From: Deltaproteobacteria bacterium
GTDB lineage: Bacteria; Desulfobacterota; JAFDED01
NCBI GenBank assembly: GCA_019310535.1
Contig: JAFDED010000002.1
Location: 50,680 to 114,679 of the forward strand
Reading direction: 5' to 3'
DNA: 64,000 nucleotides
The position numbers and the translations under genes are program-made. The notes under the pieces are model-generated. The model searched no databases. It saw only the letters and a list, made by a program, of their open reading frames with translations, and was not told the DNA's origin. Positions 8,481 through 16,871 of the stretch are shown piece by piece; positions within the stretch are counted from its first letter, which is position 1; every line of letters starts with the position of its first letter.

Positions 8481-9584
8481 ATGAAAAAGGCATATGTAAT
8501 TCCGACGGTCCTGGTCATAGCATTATTCTTTAGTATGTTTATACCTGATGGCTTTTCAGCCTCTCCATCACTGTTTCTCCGATGTGAAGGCAACATGGAC
8601 AGTGAGAATGGACTCACTCCACAGCAGAATAGGAGTGTTCTTTATGGGCCGGGCGTTGTGGGAACGGGCGCACAGTTCACCCGACTTGCATTTGTTGTGT
8701 TTGAAAACTCCGGCATCTGGACGCGCGAACAAGGAACCTTCGCTGCCTGGGTAAAACCCACAACGGATTACAATACGGATATAGAACGCCACGACATTTT
8801 CGCGGCAGGCATCGGAATAAACTTTTTCCTGAGCTGGAACGGCGGCTTGTTGAGTTACAGCCCCACAAGCGGGGATTTCGGCGGAACGTTGAATTTCGCC
8901 ACCAATCCTACCGCGGGAGATCATTGGATCAACACCACGACCCCTATCACCTCCATCTTCAACGACAACGACTGGCATCACGTGGCGTGCACATGGGGCC
9001 CTGCAGGGAAAAAAGTATATGTTGATGGGGAGCTAAAGGAGACCGATTCCGATTATTCCCAGCTCAGCGAAAGCGTAAACCAAATCATCATCGGGGCCAA
9101 CAACCACTATGGGGAAGGGTATATCTTCCACCTTAGCTCCTGGATAGACGAGGTCCGGTTTTACACGACCCAGCTCAGCGATAGTGATATTCTGGAGATC
9201 TATTCATCAGAGGCGTCAGGGGGAACGACTGATGGCGGCACCGGAGATACCGGAGATACCGGAGACACGGGCGGCACCGGTGCAGACGGTCAATGCGCCA
9301 CATTCGACATTGTCACCAACACCTTCCATATTCCTTGCTTCAGCATCGGCACCGATTCCTATTGGATCGATATGAGCCTTGCCTCTCTTAATCCGACTCA
9401 GTTTGAGCTGAGTAACTATGGCCAGGGTATAACTGATACCCAATGCTCTACATTTGACGCGGTCTCGAATATCTTGCACATTCCTTGTTACAGCGTCGGC
9501 ACCGATTCCTATTGGATTGATATGGGCCTCTTTTCTTCAGACCCGGTTATATTCGAATTGCGGAACTACGGAGAGAATGAATAA
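8481..9584 (+). CDS. Secreted LamG-domain protein with two 50-residue C-terminal repeats
   Basis: This is a 367-residue exported protein. The signal peptide spans about residues 1-26. A LamG/concanavalin-like domain covers about 30-250: GTFAAWVKP, the NDNDWHHVACTW strand and KKVYVDGELKET are its hallmarks, implying carbohydrate or surface-ligand binding. A low-complexity linker of GDT/GGT units (from a 9-bp DNA repeat near 9240-9280) follows. Two copies of a 50-residue unit (DNA offset 150 bp, starting near 9291 and 9441) share FD...N..HIPC.S.GTDSYWIDM and FEL.NYG, each with two cysteines. An AAGGAGG site precedes the ATG. No neighbour explains its role; the repeats may form a beta-rich surface domain. 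Confidence 0.8.
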   Translation: MKKAYVIPTVLVIALFFSMFIPDGFSASPSLFLRCEGNMDSENGLTPQQNRSVLYGPGVVGTGAQFTRLAFVVFENSGIWTREQGTFAAWVKPTTDYNTDIERHDIFAAGIGINFFLSWNGGLLSYSPTSGDFGGTLNFATNPTAGDHWINTTTPITSIFNDNDWHHVACTWGPAGKKVYVDGELKETDSDYSQLSESVNQIIIGANNHYGEGYIFHLSSWIDEVRFYTTQLSDSDILEIYSSEASGGTTDGGTGDTGDTGDTGGTGADGQCATFDIVTNTFHIPCFSIGTDSYWIDMSLASLNPTQFELSNYGQGITDTQCSTFDAVSNILHIPCYSVGTDSYWIDMGLFSSDPVIFELRNYGENE

Positions 9585-9828
9585 ACCCCAACCAGGTCGC
9601 TGGGACGGGATTTTGACGGGAACATTTACATTTTCAGGCCCGAGTCCAAGGCATGGCCGGTTCTTTCGTCTCTTTAATTGAGAAACATCCTCAAGCAGAT
9701 GATTTTGCGGGGGGGACCGTCACTCTGTTCGGTGCAATTGACGGAAACCTTTACCGGAGCGGCGATTTTTGAATCAGACAAGGAAAACGCAGGAGAATCA
9801 CAAAACATTTTCCCGGGAAGGAGAAGGA

Positions 9829-10422
9829 ATGGGTGTCATACGGCGGGCCATAATAAGCGTCACGGACAAAAGCGGTATCGCGGAATTTGCAACAGAGTTG
9901 GGGCGATCCGGCGTGGAAATCCTCTCCACCGGAGGTACCGCTGCAGCTCTGCGAAAAGTGGGGTTACCGGTGCGGGATGTATCAGATTATACCGGCTTTC
10001 CCGAAATGCTGGACGGTCGCGTCAAGACACTTCATCCACTGATCCATGGCGGGTTGCTGGCTTTGCGCGATCGATCCGAACATGTGGAACAGATGGAGAA
10101 AGCGGGCATCCTCCCCATCGATATGGTTGTGGTGAACCTCTATGCCTTCGAGCAGACCGTTGCCAAGCCTGGTGTGAGCCTGGAGGATGCCATGGAGAAT
10201 ATTGACATCGGAGGACCTTCCATGCTGCGGGCGGCGGCCAAAAATTATCCTTTCGTCACAGTTGTTACCGACCCGTCTGATTATGCCCGGATTTTGCAGG
10301 AAATGAAAGAAAGCGGCGGCACAGTCAGCCGGAAGACCAACTTCTATCTTGCGCGCAAGGTATTCCGCCTTACTTCTGCGTATGACCGGGCGATTGCGGA
10401 TTATCTGGATTCTATCCGGTGA
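9829..10422 (+). CDS. purH: Monofunctional IMP cyclohydrolase (PurH N-terminal domain only)
   Basis: This is a 197-residue protein equal to the MGS-like IMP cyclohydrolase half of bifunctional PurH. Visible motifs are [39 protein letters not shown] and [14 protein letters not shown]. It closes the ring of FAICAR to give IMP, the last step of purine synthesis. The AICAR formyltransferase half (about 300 residues) is absent, so another protein must supply FAICAR. I chose the ATG at 9829, behind GGGAAGGAGAAGGA, over an open frame reaching back to 9769. purD follows after 138 bp. Confidence 0.88.
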   Translation: MGVIRRAIISVTDKSGIAEFATELGRSGVEILSTGGTAAALRKVGLPVRDVSDYTGFPEMLDGRVKTLHPLIHGGLLALRDRSEHVEQMEKAGILPIDMVVVNLYAFEQTVAKPGVSLEDAMENIDIGGPSMLRAAAKNYPFVTVVTDPSDYARILQEMKESGGTVSRKTNFYLARKVFRLTSAYDRAIADYLDSIR

Positions 10423-10560
10423 TTCTGGCATTTTAGCCGGCTCAGGGAACGAACATCCGATGAAGAACCCTCGTTGGAATCGTCGGTTCAGGACGGTAGG
10501 CCCGTGCGTACGCATCGAACAGTGCGGGACGTGTTATACAATATTGCCTGGAGAGAGAAA

Positions 10561-11883
10561 GTGAAGGTGCTGGTCGTAGGAGGAGGGGGCCGGGAGCATG
10601 CTTTGGTCTGGAAAATCGCCAAAAGCCCCTTGGTAGAAAAAATTTACTGCGCTCCGGGAAATGCCGGAATCCAAAAAGCAGCACAATGCGTTCCCATCGC
10701 AGCCGACCGCGTTGATGATTTGGTGCGCTTTGCCGAGGAAGAACGGGTGGACCTTACGGTGGTCGGACCCGAGATGCCACTGGTTCTGGGACTGGTGGAT
10801 CGTATGAATGAAAAGGGATTAAAGATAATAGGTCCCACACAAAAGGCGGCCCAAATCGAGGGGAGCAAGGCTTTTGCCAAAAAACTCATGAAGCGGCATG
10901 GGATACCCACGGGGGACGCGGTTGTTTTTTCACATCGGGATGAGGCGGCTACGTATATCCGAACGGGCTCAGGTCCCCTTGTGATAAAAGCCGACGGGTT
11001 GGCCGCGGGGAAAGGGGTCCTGCTGTGCCGCGATCGAAAAGAAGCGATGGTGGCTCTTGACAGGATCATGCTGGAAAGGGAATTCGGCGATGCTGGAAAT
11101 CGCGTTGTGGTCGAGGAGCTCCTGAAGGGAGAGGAAGCCTCGTTTATCGTCTTTACAGATGGTCGAACCGTAGTGCCCATGCCCACTTCCCAGGACCACA
11201 AACCTGTTTTCGACAATGACGAGGGTCCCAACACCGGCGGTATGGGGGCCTACTCACCTGCACCGGTGGTAACCGAGGAGATGCATCAGCGGATAATGGA
11301 GGAGATAATGATTCCCGCCGTTGAGGCCATGGCAGAGTTGGGAACGCCGTATCGAGGAGCCCTTTATGCCGGATTGATGATCGGGGAGGAGGGGCCAAAG
11401 GTCCTGGAATTTAACGCACGTTTCGGCGACCCCGAGATGCAGCCCCTTATTATGCGCCTGGAGAGCGATCTCGTTCCGATACTGATTGCAATTGTGGAAG
11501 GAGAGTTAGATGGCATAGAAGTTCGTTGGGACCCGCGCCCGGCGGTGTGCGTGGTTATGGCATCGGGGGGCTATCCCGGTTCTTACGAAAAGGGTAAAGA
11601 GATAGAAGGATTGAACGATGCGGAGGCCATGGATGACGTGGCGGTGTTCCACGCGGGAACCCGAAATCTGGCAGGACGTATCTTTACAGACGGGGGGCGC
11701 GTACTGGGGGTCACAGCCCAGGGCAGGGACATAGAGTCGGCCATAAAACGTGCGTATGAAGCGTGCTCCTTGATTCGATGGGAGGGCCTCCATTATCGCA
11801 AGGACATCGGGCGAAAAGCACTGAAGAAAATTCTTCGCTCTCAAAGCAACGATAATTCCATCTATGGTTCAGGATCCGAGTGA
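10561..11883 (+). CDS. purD: Phosphoribosylamine-glycine ligase (GAR synthetase)
   Basis: This is a 440-residue ATP-grasp enzyme joining phosphoribosylamine and glycine, step two of purine synthesis. It begins MKVLVVGGGGREHALVWK, the family N-terminus. The ATP-grasp core includes LVIKADGLAAGKGV and VVEELLKGEEASFIVFTDG. FNARFGDPEMQPLIMRL carries the metal-binding residues. I chose GTG at 10561, preceded by GGAGAG, because the conserved N-terminus begins exactly there although the frame is open further upstream. Its 3' end overlaps the next gene by 20 bp, so the genes are one operon. Confidence 0.95.
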   Translation: MKVLVVGGGGREHALVWKIAKSPLVEKIYCAPGNAGIQKAAQCVPIAADRVDDLVRFAEEERVDLTVVGPEMPLVLGLVDRMNEKGLKIIGPTQKAAQIEGSKAFAKKLMKRHGIPTGDAVVFSHRDEAATYIRTGSGPLVIKADGLAAGKGVLLCRDRKEAMVALDRIMLEREFGDAGNRVVVEELLKGEEASFIVFTDGRTVVPMPTSQDHKPVFDNDEGPNTGGMGAYSPAPVVTEEMHQRIMEEIMIPAVEAMAELGTPYRGALYAGLMIGEEGPKVLEFNARFGDPEMQPLIMRLESDLVPILIAIVEGELDGIEVRWDPRPAVCVVMASGGYPGSYEKGKEIEGLNDAEAMDDVAVFHAGTRNLAGRIFTDGGRVLGVTAQGRDIESAIKRAYEACSLIRWEGLHYRKDIGRKALKKILRSQSNDNSIYGSGSE

Positions 11884-12694
11884 TCCGGAGGCGTTATGTA
11901 AAATGGTCGGCAAATGGCTGCATGAACGCAAGACCATGCTTTTCCGTGATCTTGTGAGCGAATATCTTGATAATCGAATATTCTTTGATGAGATTATTCA
12001 AAATCATCAGAAGACCGGTCGAGTTCAGTACTCAATGATGGAGCATTGGGTAGGCACTGAATCACACAAGGGGAAGCTCTGGACGCTAAAAGATCGCTGC
12101 CACTATCTATTGCGCAACGACAAGGAAAAGGGAAGCATACTGGGATACCTCTTTGATTGGACCATTGGCTCGATTTTTCATCAATGCATAAAGCTCAAAG
12201 AAGACGTGTATCAACTGGAGGCTTATGCTCCGCAATATGAAAGGCTGGTCGATGGCGAATATCCCACCGGCAAGCTCGATCAGATCCTCCGCGAGATGGA
12301 ACAGCGGATGAATGTCATCAGTACTTCCTTGAAGAGCGAATTGGCGGAGATCGCCTCTTTATTTCAAACCGCGGACGCCCATTTGGCGCGCCTTCTTCCC
12401 CGTCACTCGGACAACTCCCTGTTAGTGCGCTTCCTGATTCACAACCGCCACACAGTCGAACGCGTCTATGGAAAAGATGCGCTGGATCGTATCCTGATCG
12501 ATATGTATCCCCCCGGTCTTCATGAAGCTTACTACATGGCCGGCTTAAGCTATTTGGATGGAGGATGGTACAAGGAGGCGATGTATCTTTTTCAAACGGG
12601 GCTCACTATGGCACCGGGACATGAGGGTTTGCGGAAAAGTCTTGCAGAGGTGAGGATTCGGGAAGAACAGAATATGGAGAAGGAGAATGGGTAA
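11864..12694 (+). CDS. Uncharacterised protein with TPR-like C-terminus, embedded in the purine operon
   Basis: This is a 276-residue soluble protein of unknown function. It has no signal peptide or membrane segment. The N-terminal two-thirds is charged and helical (for example LRDLVSEYLDNRIFFDEI, then LKDRCHYLLRNDKEKGSILGYLFDW). A probable coiled coil lies around residues 140-175. The C-terminus (AYYMAGLSYLDGGWYKEAMYLFQTGLTMAPGHEGL) is one to two TPR-like helical hairpins. It overlaps purD by 20 bp and purE by 8 bp, so it is co-translated with both. I do not recognise a named family; a scaffold or regulator is only a guess. Confidence 0.75.
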   Translation: MVQDPSDPEALCKMVGKWLHERKTMLFRDLVSEYLDNRIFFDEIIQNHQKTGRVQYSMMEHWVGTESHKGKLWTLKDRCHYLLRNDKEKGSILGYLFDWTIGSIFHQCIKLKEDVYQLEAYAPQYERLVDGEYPTGKLDQILREMEQRMNVISTSLKSELAEIASLFQTADAHLARLLPRHSDNSLLVRFLIHNRHTVERVYGKDALDRILIDMYPPGLHEAYYMAGLSYLDGGWYKEAMYLFQTGLTMAPGHEGLRKSLAEVRIREEQNMEKENG

Positions 12695-13217
12695 CAAAAA
12701 GGTCGGCATAGTGATGGGAAGCAAATCTGACCTTCCTGTGATGGAAAAGGCTGCATATATGCTCAGGCAATTCGGGATTGAATGCGAAATGACCATTGCC
12801 TCCGCTCACCGCTCACCGCGATTGGTTAGGGAGTACGCGACCAGCGCCCTGGATCGGGGCATCTCCGTGATAATTGCAGGCGCTGGAGCTGCTGCTCATT
12901 TACCGGGCGTACTGGCTTCGGGGACGACTCTTCCGGTAATCGGAGTTCCCATCGCATCTTCACCACTGGGAGGGTTCGATTCCCTTCTGGCCATGGTTCA
13001 GATGCCTTCCGGGATCCCTGTGGCTACCATGGCCGTTGGCCCCGCCGGTGCAACTAACGCTGGAATAATGGCAGCGCAGATCCTTGCCATGAACGACCCT
13101 GAATTGGCCCTTATGTTGCGTCGTCATCGACAGCAGATGGCTGAAGAGATTGAAGGGCAGGCGCGGCAAGTCCTCCATCCACAAGGTGCAGATGGGAAGC
13201 AGGATGAAAAGGAATGA
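12687..13217 (+). CDS. purE: N5-carboxyaminoimidazole ribonucleotide mutase
   Basis: This is a 176-residue class I PurE that moves the carboxylate of N5-CAIR to C4, giving CAIR in purine synthesis. The signature MGSKSDLPVMEKA, the SAHRSP loop and IIAGAGAAAHLPGVLAS are all present, as is GFDSLLAMVQMPSGIPVATMAVG. The C-terminal 10-15 residues are polar and variable. The ATG at 12687 lies inside the end of the preceding unknown gene, and the following Sua5 gene starts inside purE, so translation is coupled. PurK is not in the window. Confidence 0.95.
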   Translation: MGNKKVGIVMGSKSDLPVMEKAAYMLRQFGIECEMTIASAHRSPRLVREYATSALDRGISVIIAGAGAAAHLPGVLASGTTLPVIGVPIASSPLGGFDSLLAMVQMPSGIPVATMAVGPAGATNAGIMAAQILAMNDPELALMLRRHRQQMAEEIEGQARQVLHPQGADGKQDEKE

Positions 13218-13908
13218 ATCTCTAAAGATCTTCCAGACCGGGCCGGGGAGAGACCCGGATGTCGGAGTGGAAAAAGCAGCCCGGGCTATCCGTGCAGGCG
13301 GCCTTGTGGCATACCCGACGGAGACTTTTTATGGCCTGGGGGCTGACATTTTCAGCCCGGAATCACTGGAGAAAGTTTTTCTTGTCAAGGGTCGCGATCA
13401 TTCTAAACCGCTCATGGTCTGTGTAGATCATCCACATAGCCTGGACCGATTGGTCAACAGCGTTCCCAAAGACGCCGCCGTCCTCATAGATCGATTCTGG
13501 CCGGGCCCTTTGACCTTGCTGCTGCCTGCTCGCCGCGGCCTTCACCCGGCCCTTACCGGGGGAAAGGAAAGAGTCGGGGTTCGAGTGCCGGGGCATCCTG
13601 TGGCGAGAAACCTTGCAGCCAGGACGGGAAATCCCATTACTGCCACCAGCGCCAACCGTTCGAACAAACCCGGCCTGGTTCAATGGGAGCACGTGGTTGA
13701 GGAGTTGGGATGGGACGTGGATATGGTTCTTGCCTGGTCGGAAATTCTGCCTGGCGTCGGATCAACCATCATCGATTTATGTGAGAGCGAACCGCTGTTG
13801 ATCAGAACCGGGATTGTCTCCCCGGAGGAAATTCAATCCGTGCTGGGCCGCCCCCTCAAGAAACAGAAAGAACAGTGCAAAATGCAAAACCTGTCCTGCA
13901 AAAAGTGA
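13204..13908 (+). CDS. L-threonylcarbamoyladenylate synthase (Sua5/YciO/YrdC family)
   Basis: This is a 234-residue protein of the YrdC-domain family, which makes threonylcarbamoyl-AMP from threonine, bicarbonate and ATP for t6A37 modification of ANN-decoding tRNAs. The substrate pocket is recognisable: GGLVAYPTETFYGLGAD, VKGRDHSKPLMV, FWPGPLTLLL, VGVRVPGHPVA and TATSANRSNKPG. The size indicates the short TsaC/YrdC type without the extra Sua5 domain, with a lysine-rich tail. I chose ATG at 13204 (site GGGAAGCAGG) although the frame reaches to 13150. It overlaps purE by 14 bp and ends the purine operon. Confidence 0.9.
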   Translation: MKRNESLKIFQTGPGRDPDVGVEKAARAIRAGGLVAYPTETFYGLGADIFSPESLEKVFLVKGRDHSKPLMVCVDHPHSLDRLVNSVPKDAAVLIDRFWPGPLTLLLPARRGLHPALTGGKERVGVRVPGHPVARNLAARTGNPITATSANRSNKPGLVQWEHVVEELGWDVDMVLAWSEILPGVGSTIIDLCESEPLLIRTGIVSPEEIQSVLGRPLKKQKEQCKMQNLSCKK

Positions 13909-14170
13909 ACAGAGCAAAGGCTATCTCTTTATGCTCCCTCTTTAGGTGTTACACATGTTTGACATCAGTATACAGTTCAAAGTTTCTGGAAATTACTAAC
14001 TTTGCATTGCTAACTGCTAATTTTAAACTGATTTTCTTGTTATCACGTTTGTTGTTTTCTGGTTCACCGCAGCGCAAAAATGATTACAGCACTATTATCT
14101 TCTTATACAATCGACTGTCGGCGATTGTAAAGAGAACGGCAAGCGCTCTCTTTGTGATTAACTTCGTTAA

Positions 14171-15088
14171 TCAGACCGCTTCGATGATGCTGATGGAATA
14201 CTCGTATATATCTTTGGGCAAATCGATGAATACCACGGTGAAGGGTATGGTTCCGGATGGCTGGAGCATACCGGTCCTCTCGGGAGGAAGGGCTGTCATA
14301 CGGGCATCTATTTCGCTTCCCGACAGAGTTGCCAGGTCCCGGTCGGATATGTCAACGCCGCAAGATACCGCCCTTTCCATCAATGGATACCCTTTGTTGT
14401 TGTAAAGGACGCCCTTTACGCGGATGTTCCTGTATGATTTTACCCCGCGGTTCTCGACCTTTCCCTTTATGACATAAATGTGCCCCACTACATTGTTGCG
14501 GCTGAAAAATCCCTCAACATCCCTCAGAACCAGTTTCTTTACGCTGGATTCCTGTGTTCGAGTAAGATAACGTTGAACTCTGTGAGGGAGGAACTTCATT
14601 AACCCGGGGGCCACCGTGCTTCCCATAAGATAGAGGCCTAACGAGATGGCGATGACCAGCAACGCCGTGACCAGGAGAACAGGCGCAAGTCGCCATGCTG
14701 TCCCTTGACCATGGCGGGAAAAGCGAATGTTTTGAGAGGCAAGCGCCGGAGGCTCGCCAATTTCAATATCTGGAACATCAGATTCATCCAGACCCGCTTC
14801 GGAGGCACCGATGATTCCTTCCACCACTATGGGACGCTGCTCGGGACCGGCCATATCATCTTCTTTCCGTTTTTGATCCGCTTCTATTTCTTCCAGGCGC
14901 CGGTGCATGTCGATCCTGACGGTCTCTTCAGGCGGCGGGGAGCGCTCTTTCTCGAATTCTGGGGCGGTGGTCCGGCACTCGAAAATATTGCCACATTTAG
15001 AGCATTTGAATCGCATCCTCTTCCCTGTGGCGCGAGCCTCGTCAAATAAATATGAAGTCCCACATTGCTTGCAAAGAATCTCCATCAT
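14171..15088 (-). CDS. MJ0042 zinc-finger / DUF3426 membrane protein
   Basis: This is a 305-residue protein. The N-terminus MEILCKQCGTSYLFDEA plus FKCSKCGNIF is the MJ0042-type CxxC...CxxC zinc finger common in deltaproteobacteria. A charged, probably disordered linker follows. A single membrane helix (LAPVLLVTALLVIAISLGLYL) lies at about 133-153. The C-terminal extracytoplasmic domain matches DUF3426 (VIKGKVENRGVKSYRNIRVKGVLYN, a beta-sandwich-like region). It starts 4 bp inside the hpt stop, so the two are co-translated. The function of the family is unknown; a link between a cytoplasmic metal-binding head and the envelope is all the layout shows. Confidence 0.8.
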   Translation of the reverse strand: MMEILCKQCGTSYLFDEARATGKRMRFKCSKCGNIFECRTTAPEFEKERSPPPEETVRIDMHRRLEEIEADQKRKEDDMAGPEQRPIVVEGIIGASEAGLDESDVPDIEIGEPPALASQNIRFSRHGQGTAWRLAPVLLVTALLVIAISLGLYLMGSTVAPGLMKFLPHRVQRYLTRTQESSVKKLVLRDVEGFFSRNNVVGHIYVIKGKVENRGVKSYRNIRVKGVLYNNKGYPLMERAVSCGVDISDRDLATLSGSEIDARMTALPPERTGMLQPSGTIPFTVVFIDLPKDIYEYSISIIEAV

Positions 15089-15639
15089 GTCTCCTCGTTG
15101 CCCCCCGCTTCAGAGGTGTCTTGCTCGATTATATAAATGCCGGGAAGGCTTCGATATCGTTCATCAAAATCCAGCCCGTATCCCACTACAAAGCCCTCCT
15201 GGAGCTTGAAGCCGCAGTAATCTATTCTCACATGCTTTTTTCTTCTCTGGGCCTTATCAATGAGGGTGCAGATTTTCAAAGACCGTGGTCGATGGGCCTT
15301 CAGCTTCTCAGAATAAAAGGCTAGCGTATTTCCACTGTCAACGATGTCTTCGACCAGTATAACATCACGCCCCGCCAATGGCGTTTCGATATCTTTGGTG
15401 ATAGTCACTTCTCCATTGCTGTAACTTTTGGGCCCATAGCTCGCCAGGCGCGCAAAATCTATCATCACTGGTATGGTAAGCCGCCGGACAAGATCGGCTA
15501 AAAAGATGAAAGATCCTTTGAGGATGCCAATGAGGATAAGCTCTCGACCTGCATACTCCTTGGAGATCACTTGTGCAAGATATTCTACGCGCTCCTCAAT
15601 CTGTTCGATGCTAAAAAGAAGTTTTTTGCGGTGGTCCAT
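15085..15639 (-). CDS. hpt: Hypoxanthine phosphoribosyltransferase
   Basis: This is a 184-residue purine salvage enzyme that converts hypoxanthine (and usually guanine) plus PRPP to IMP or GMP. The PRPP motif is VILVEDIVDSGNTLAFY, the flexible loop region is SYGPKSYSNGEV, and the base-binding end is VGYGLDFDERYRSLPGIYI. The start chosen is ATG at 15639, preceded at 8 bp by AGGAGG, instead of an earlier in-frame codon at 15669. It is divergent from the galT gene and is followed by the overlapping DUF3426 gene. Confidence 0.93.
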   Translation of the reverse strand: MDHRKKLLFSIEQIEERVEYLAQVISKEYAGRELILIGILKGSFIFLADLVRRLTIPVMIDFARLASYGPKSYSNGEVTITKDIETPLAGRDVILVEDIVDSGNTLAFYSEKLKAHRPRSLKICTLIDKAQRRKKHVRIDYCGFKLQEGFVVGYGLDFDERYRSLPGIYIIEQDTSEAGGNEET

Positions 15640-15826
15640 GGCTTCATCCTCCTGTGCAAAAGCTCTCAATTGACAAAATAGCCGAAATTTTAAAAACGGT
15701 CAATAGCTCTTTTCAGCCCGCGGCTCGTACTCTGAAATCAGGACGGACGTGATAATGATATTGATTTCTTGTGAAAAAAATTATAATATTTAAAATTACT
15801 TCTCCATTGGAAGGAAAGGAGGCGGC
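15639..15826. promoter_or_regulatory. Divergent hpt/galT control region
   Basis: The 187-bp region between the hpt start (minus) and galT-like start (plus) must hold promoters for both. The galT-side pair is listed separately. I could not assign an hpt-side promoter. Confidence 0.35.
15761..15789 (+). promoter_or_regulatory. Putative promoter of the galT-like gene
   Basis: TTGATT at 15761-15766 and TAATAT at 15784-15789 are 17 bp apart. A TATAAT also occurs at 15782-15787. The start would fall about 30 bp before the ATG at 15827, which has a strong AAGGAGG site. Confidence 0.45.
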
Positions 15827-16822
15827 ATGCCGGAGTTTCGCCAGAACTTCGCAACGAAGGAATGGGTGATCATCGCCACCGAACGTGCCAGGAGGCCCGA
15901 CACGTTTCGACATTCCCAACGTGAGCGCAAAAATCCGCCGCCATTTGACCCACAGTGCCCCTTTTGCCCGGGCAACGAGGACAAGACCCCGGCGGCGGTG
16001 TTTCAGATTAATGATGATGGCGGCTGGGCGCTGCGGGCGGTTCCCAACAAGTATGCGGCCCTTGCGGAAGATCTCGGCACACAGCGAACTCATGAAGGCC
16101 TGTTTTTGCGGGCGGGCGGATATGGTATCGCTGAGGTCATAATCGAAACCCCCGCCCACGATCAAAATCCTGCCACTATGGGCCGGGAGTCCATACGCAA
16201 CGTTGTGTTGGCTTATCGCAACCGTTACACCGACATCTCCCTCCATGAAAAGGTGGAACTGATCACCGTGTTCCGTAATCACGGCTCCAGGGCAGGCACA
16301 TCGCTGGAGCACCCCCACTCGCAAGTCATCGCCACACCTATTACGCCGCCCCACGTGCGGGATCAGATATACCAGGCGCGAATTTCATATGACACGTTCG
16401 GCTCTTGTATTTATTGCGACATGCTCGCTGAGGAGATAAGGCAGCAAGAACGGATTATCATGGAGAACGATAACTTTGTGGCCTACTGCCCGTTTGCGTC
16501 TCGCTCGCCCTTTGAGGCGCGAATAATTCCCAAGCTGCATCGAGGCTCCTTCGGGAACATCAATGATGAGGAGGTTAATGCATTTTCTCATATCCTCCAG
16601 GAAGTGTTGAAAAAAATTTACACGGGACTGGGCGATCCGGATTACAACTTTATTATCCGCTCGGCCCCCGTCCAGGACTCCAATGTCAAGCACTACCACT
16701 GGTATACGGTGATTGTTCCCAGGCTTACCACACCGGCTGGTTTTGAAATGGGAACAGGTATTTATATCAACGTATCATATCCTGAGCAGTGCGCCCGATT
16801 TCTGCGCGAATTGAGCACATGA
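15827..16822 (+). CDS. Galactose-1-phosphate uridylyltransferase-family nucleotidyltransferase
   Basis: This is a 331-residue HIT-superfamily enzyme. The zinc-site cysteines are in CPFCPGNE near residue 45, and the nucleotide-binding NHGSRAGTSLEHPHSQ ends at residues 162-166. The C-terminal half has CIYCDM and a second histidine cluster (VKHYHWY). Classical GalT carries HPHGQ; here it is HPHSQ, as in many bacterial GalT-like and ADP-glucose/Ap4A phosphorylase-like members. The exact sugar-nucleotide substrate is therefore uncertain, and a glycogen-linked role is possible since glgB-treY-malQ lie 30 kb away. It stands alone, followed by a diguanylate cyclase gene 49 bp later. Confidence 0.85.
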   Translation: MPEFRQNFATKEWVIIATERARRPDTFRHSQRERKNPPPFDPQCPFCPGNEDKTPAAVFQINDDGGWALRAVPNKYAALAEDLGTQRTHEGLFLRAGGYGIAEVIIETPAHDQNPATMGRESIRNVVLAYRNRYTDISLHEKVELITVFRNHGSRAGTSLEHPHSQVIATPITPPHVRDQIYQARISYDTFGSCIYCDMLAEEIRQQERIIMENDNFVAYCPFASRSPFEARIIPKLHRGSFGNINDEEVNAFSHILQEVLKKIYTGLGDPDYNFIIRSAPVQDSNVKHYHWYTVIVPRLTTPAGFEMGTGIYINVSYPEQCARFLRELST

Positions 16823-16871
16823 CCAACCATCTCCTGTAATACCTGCGCGACGGCTCGGTGTTTAAGAAACC

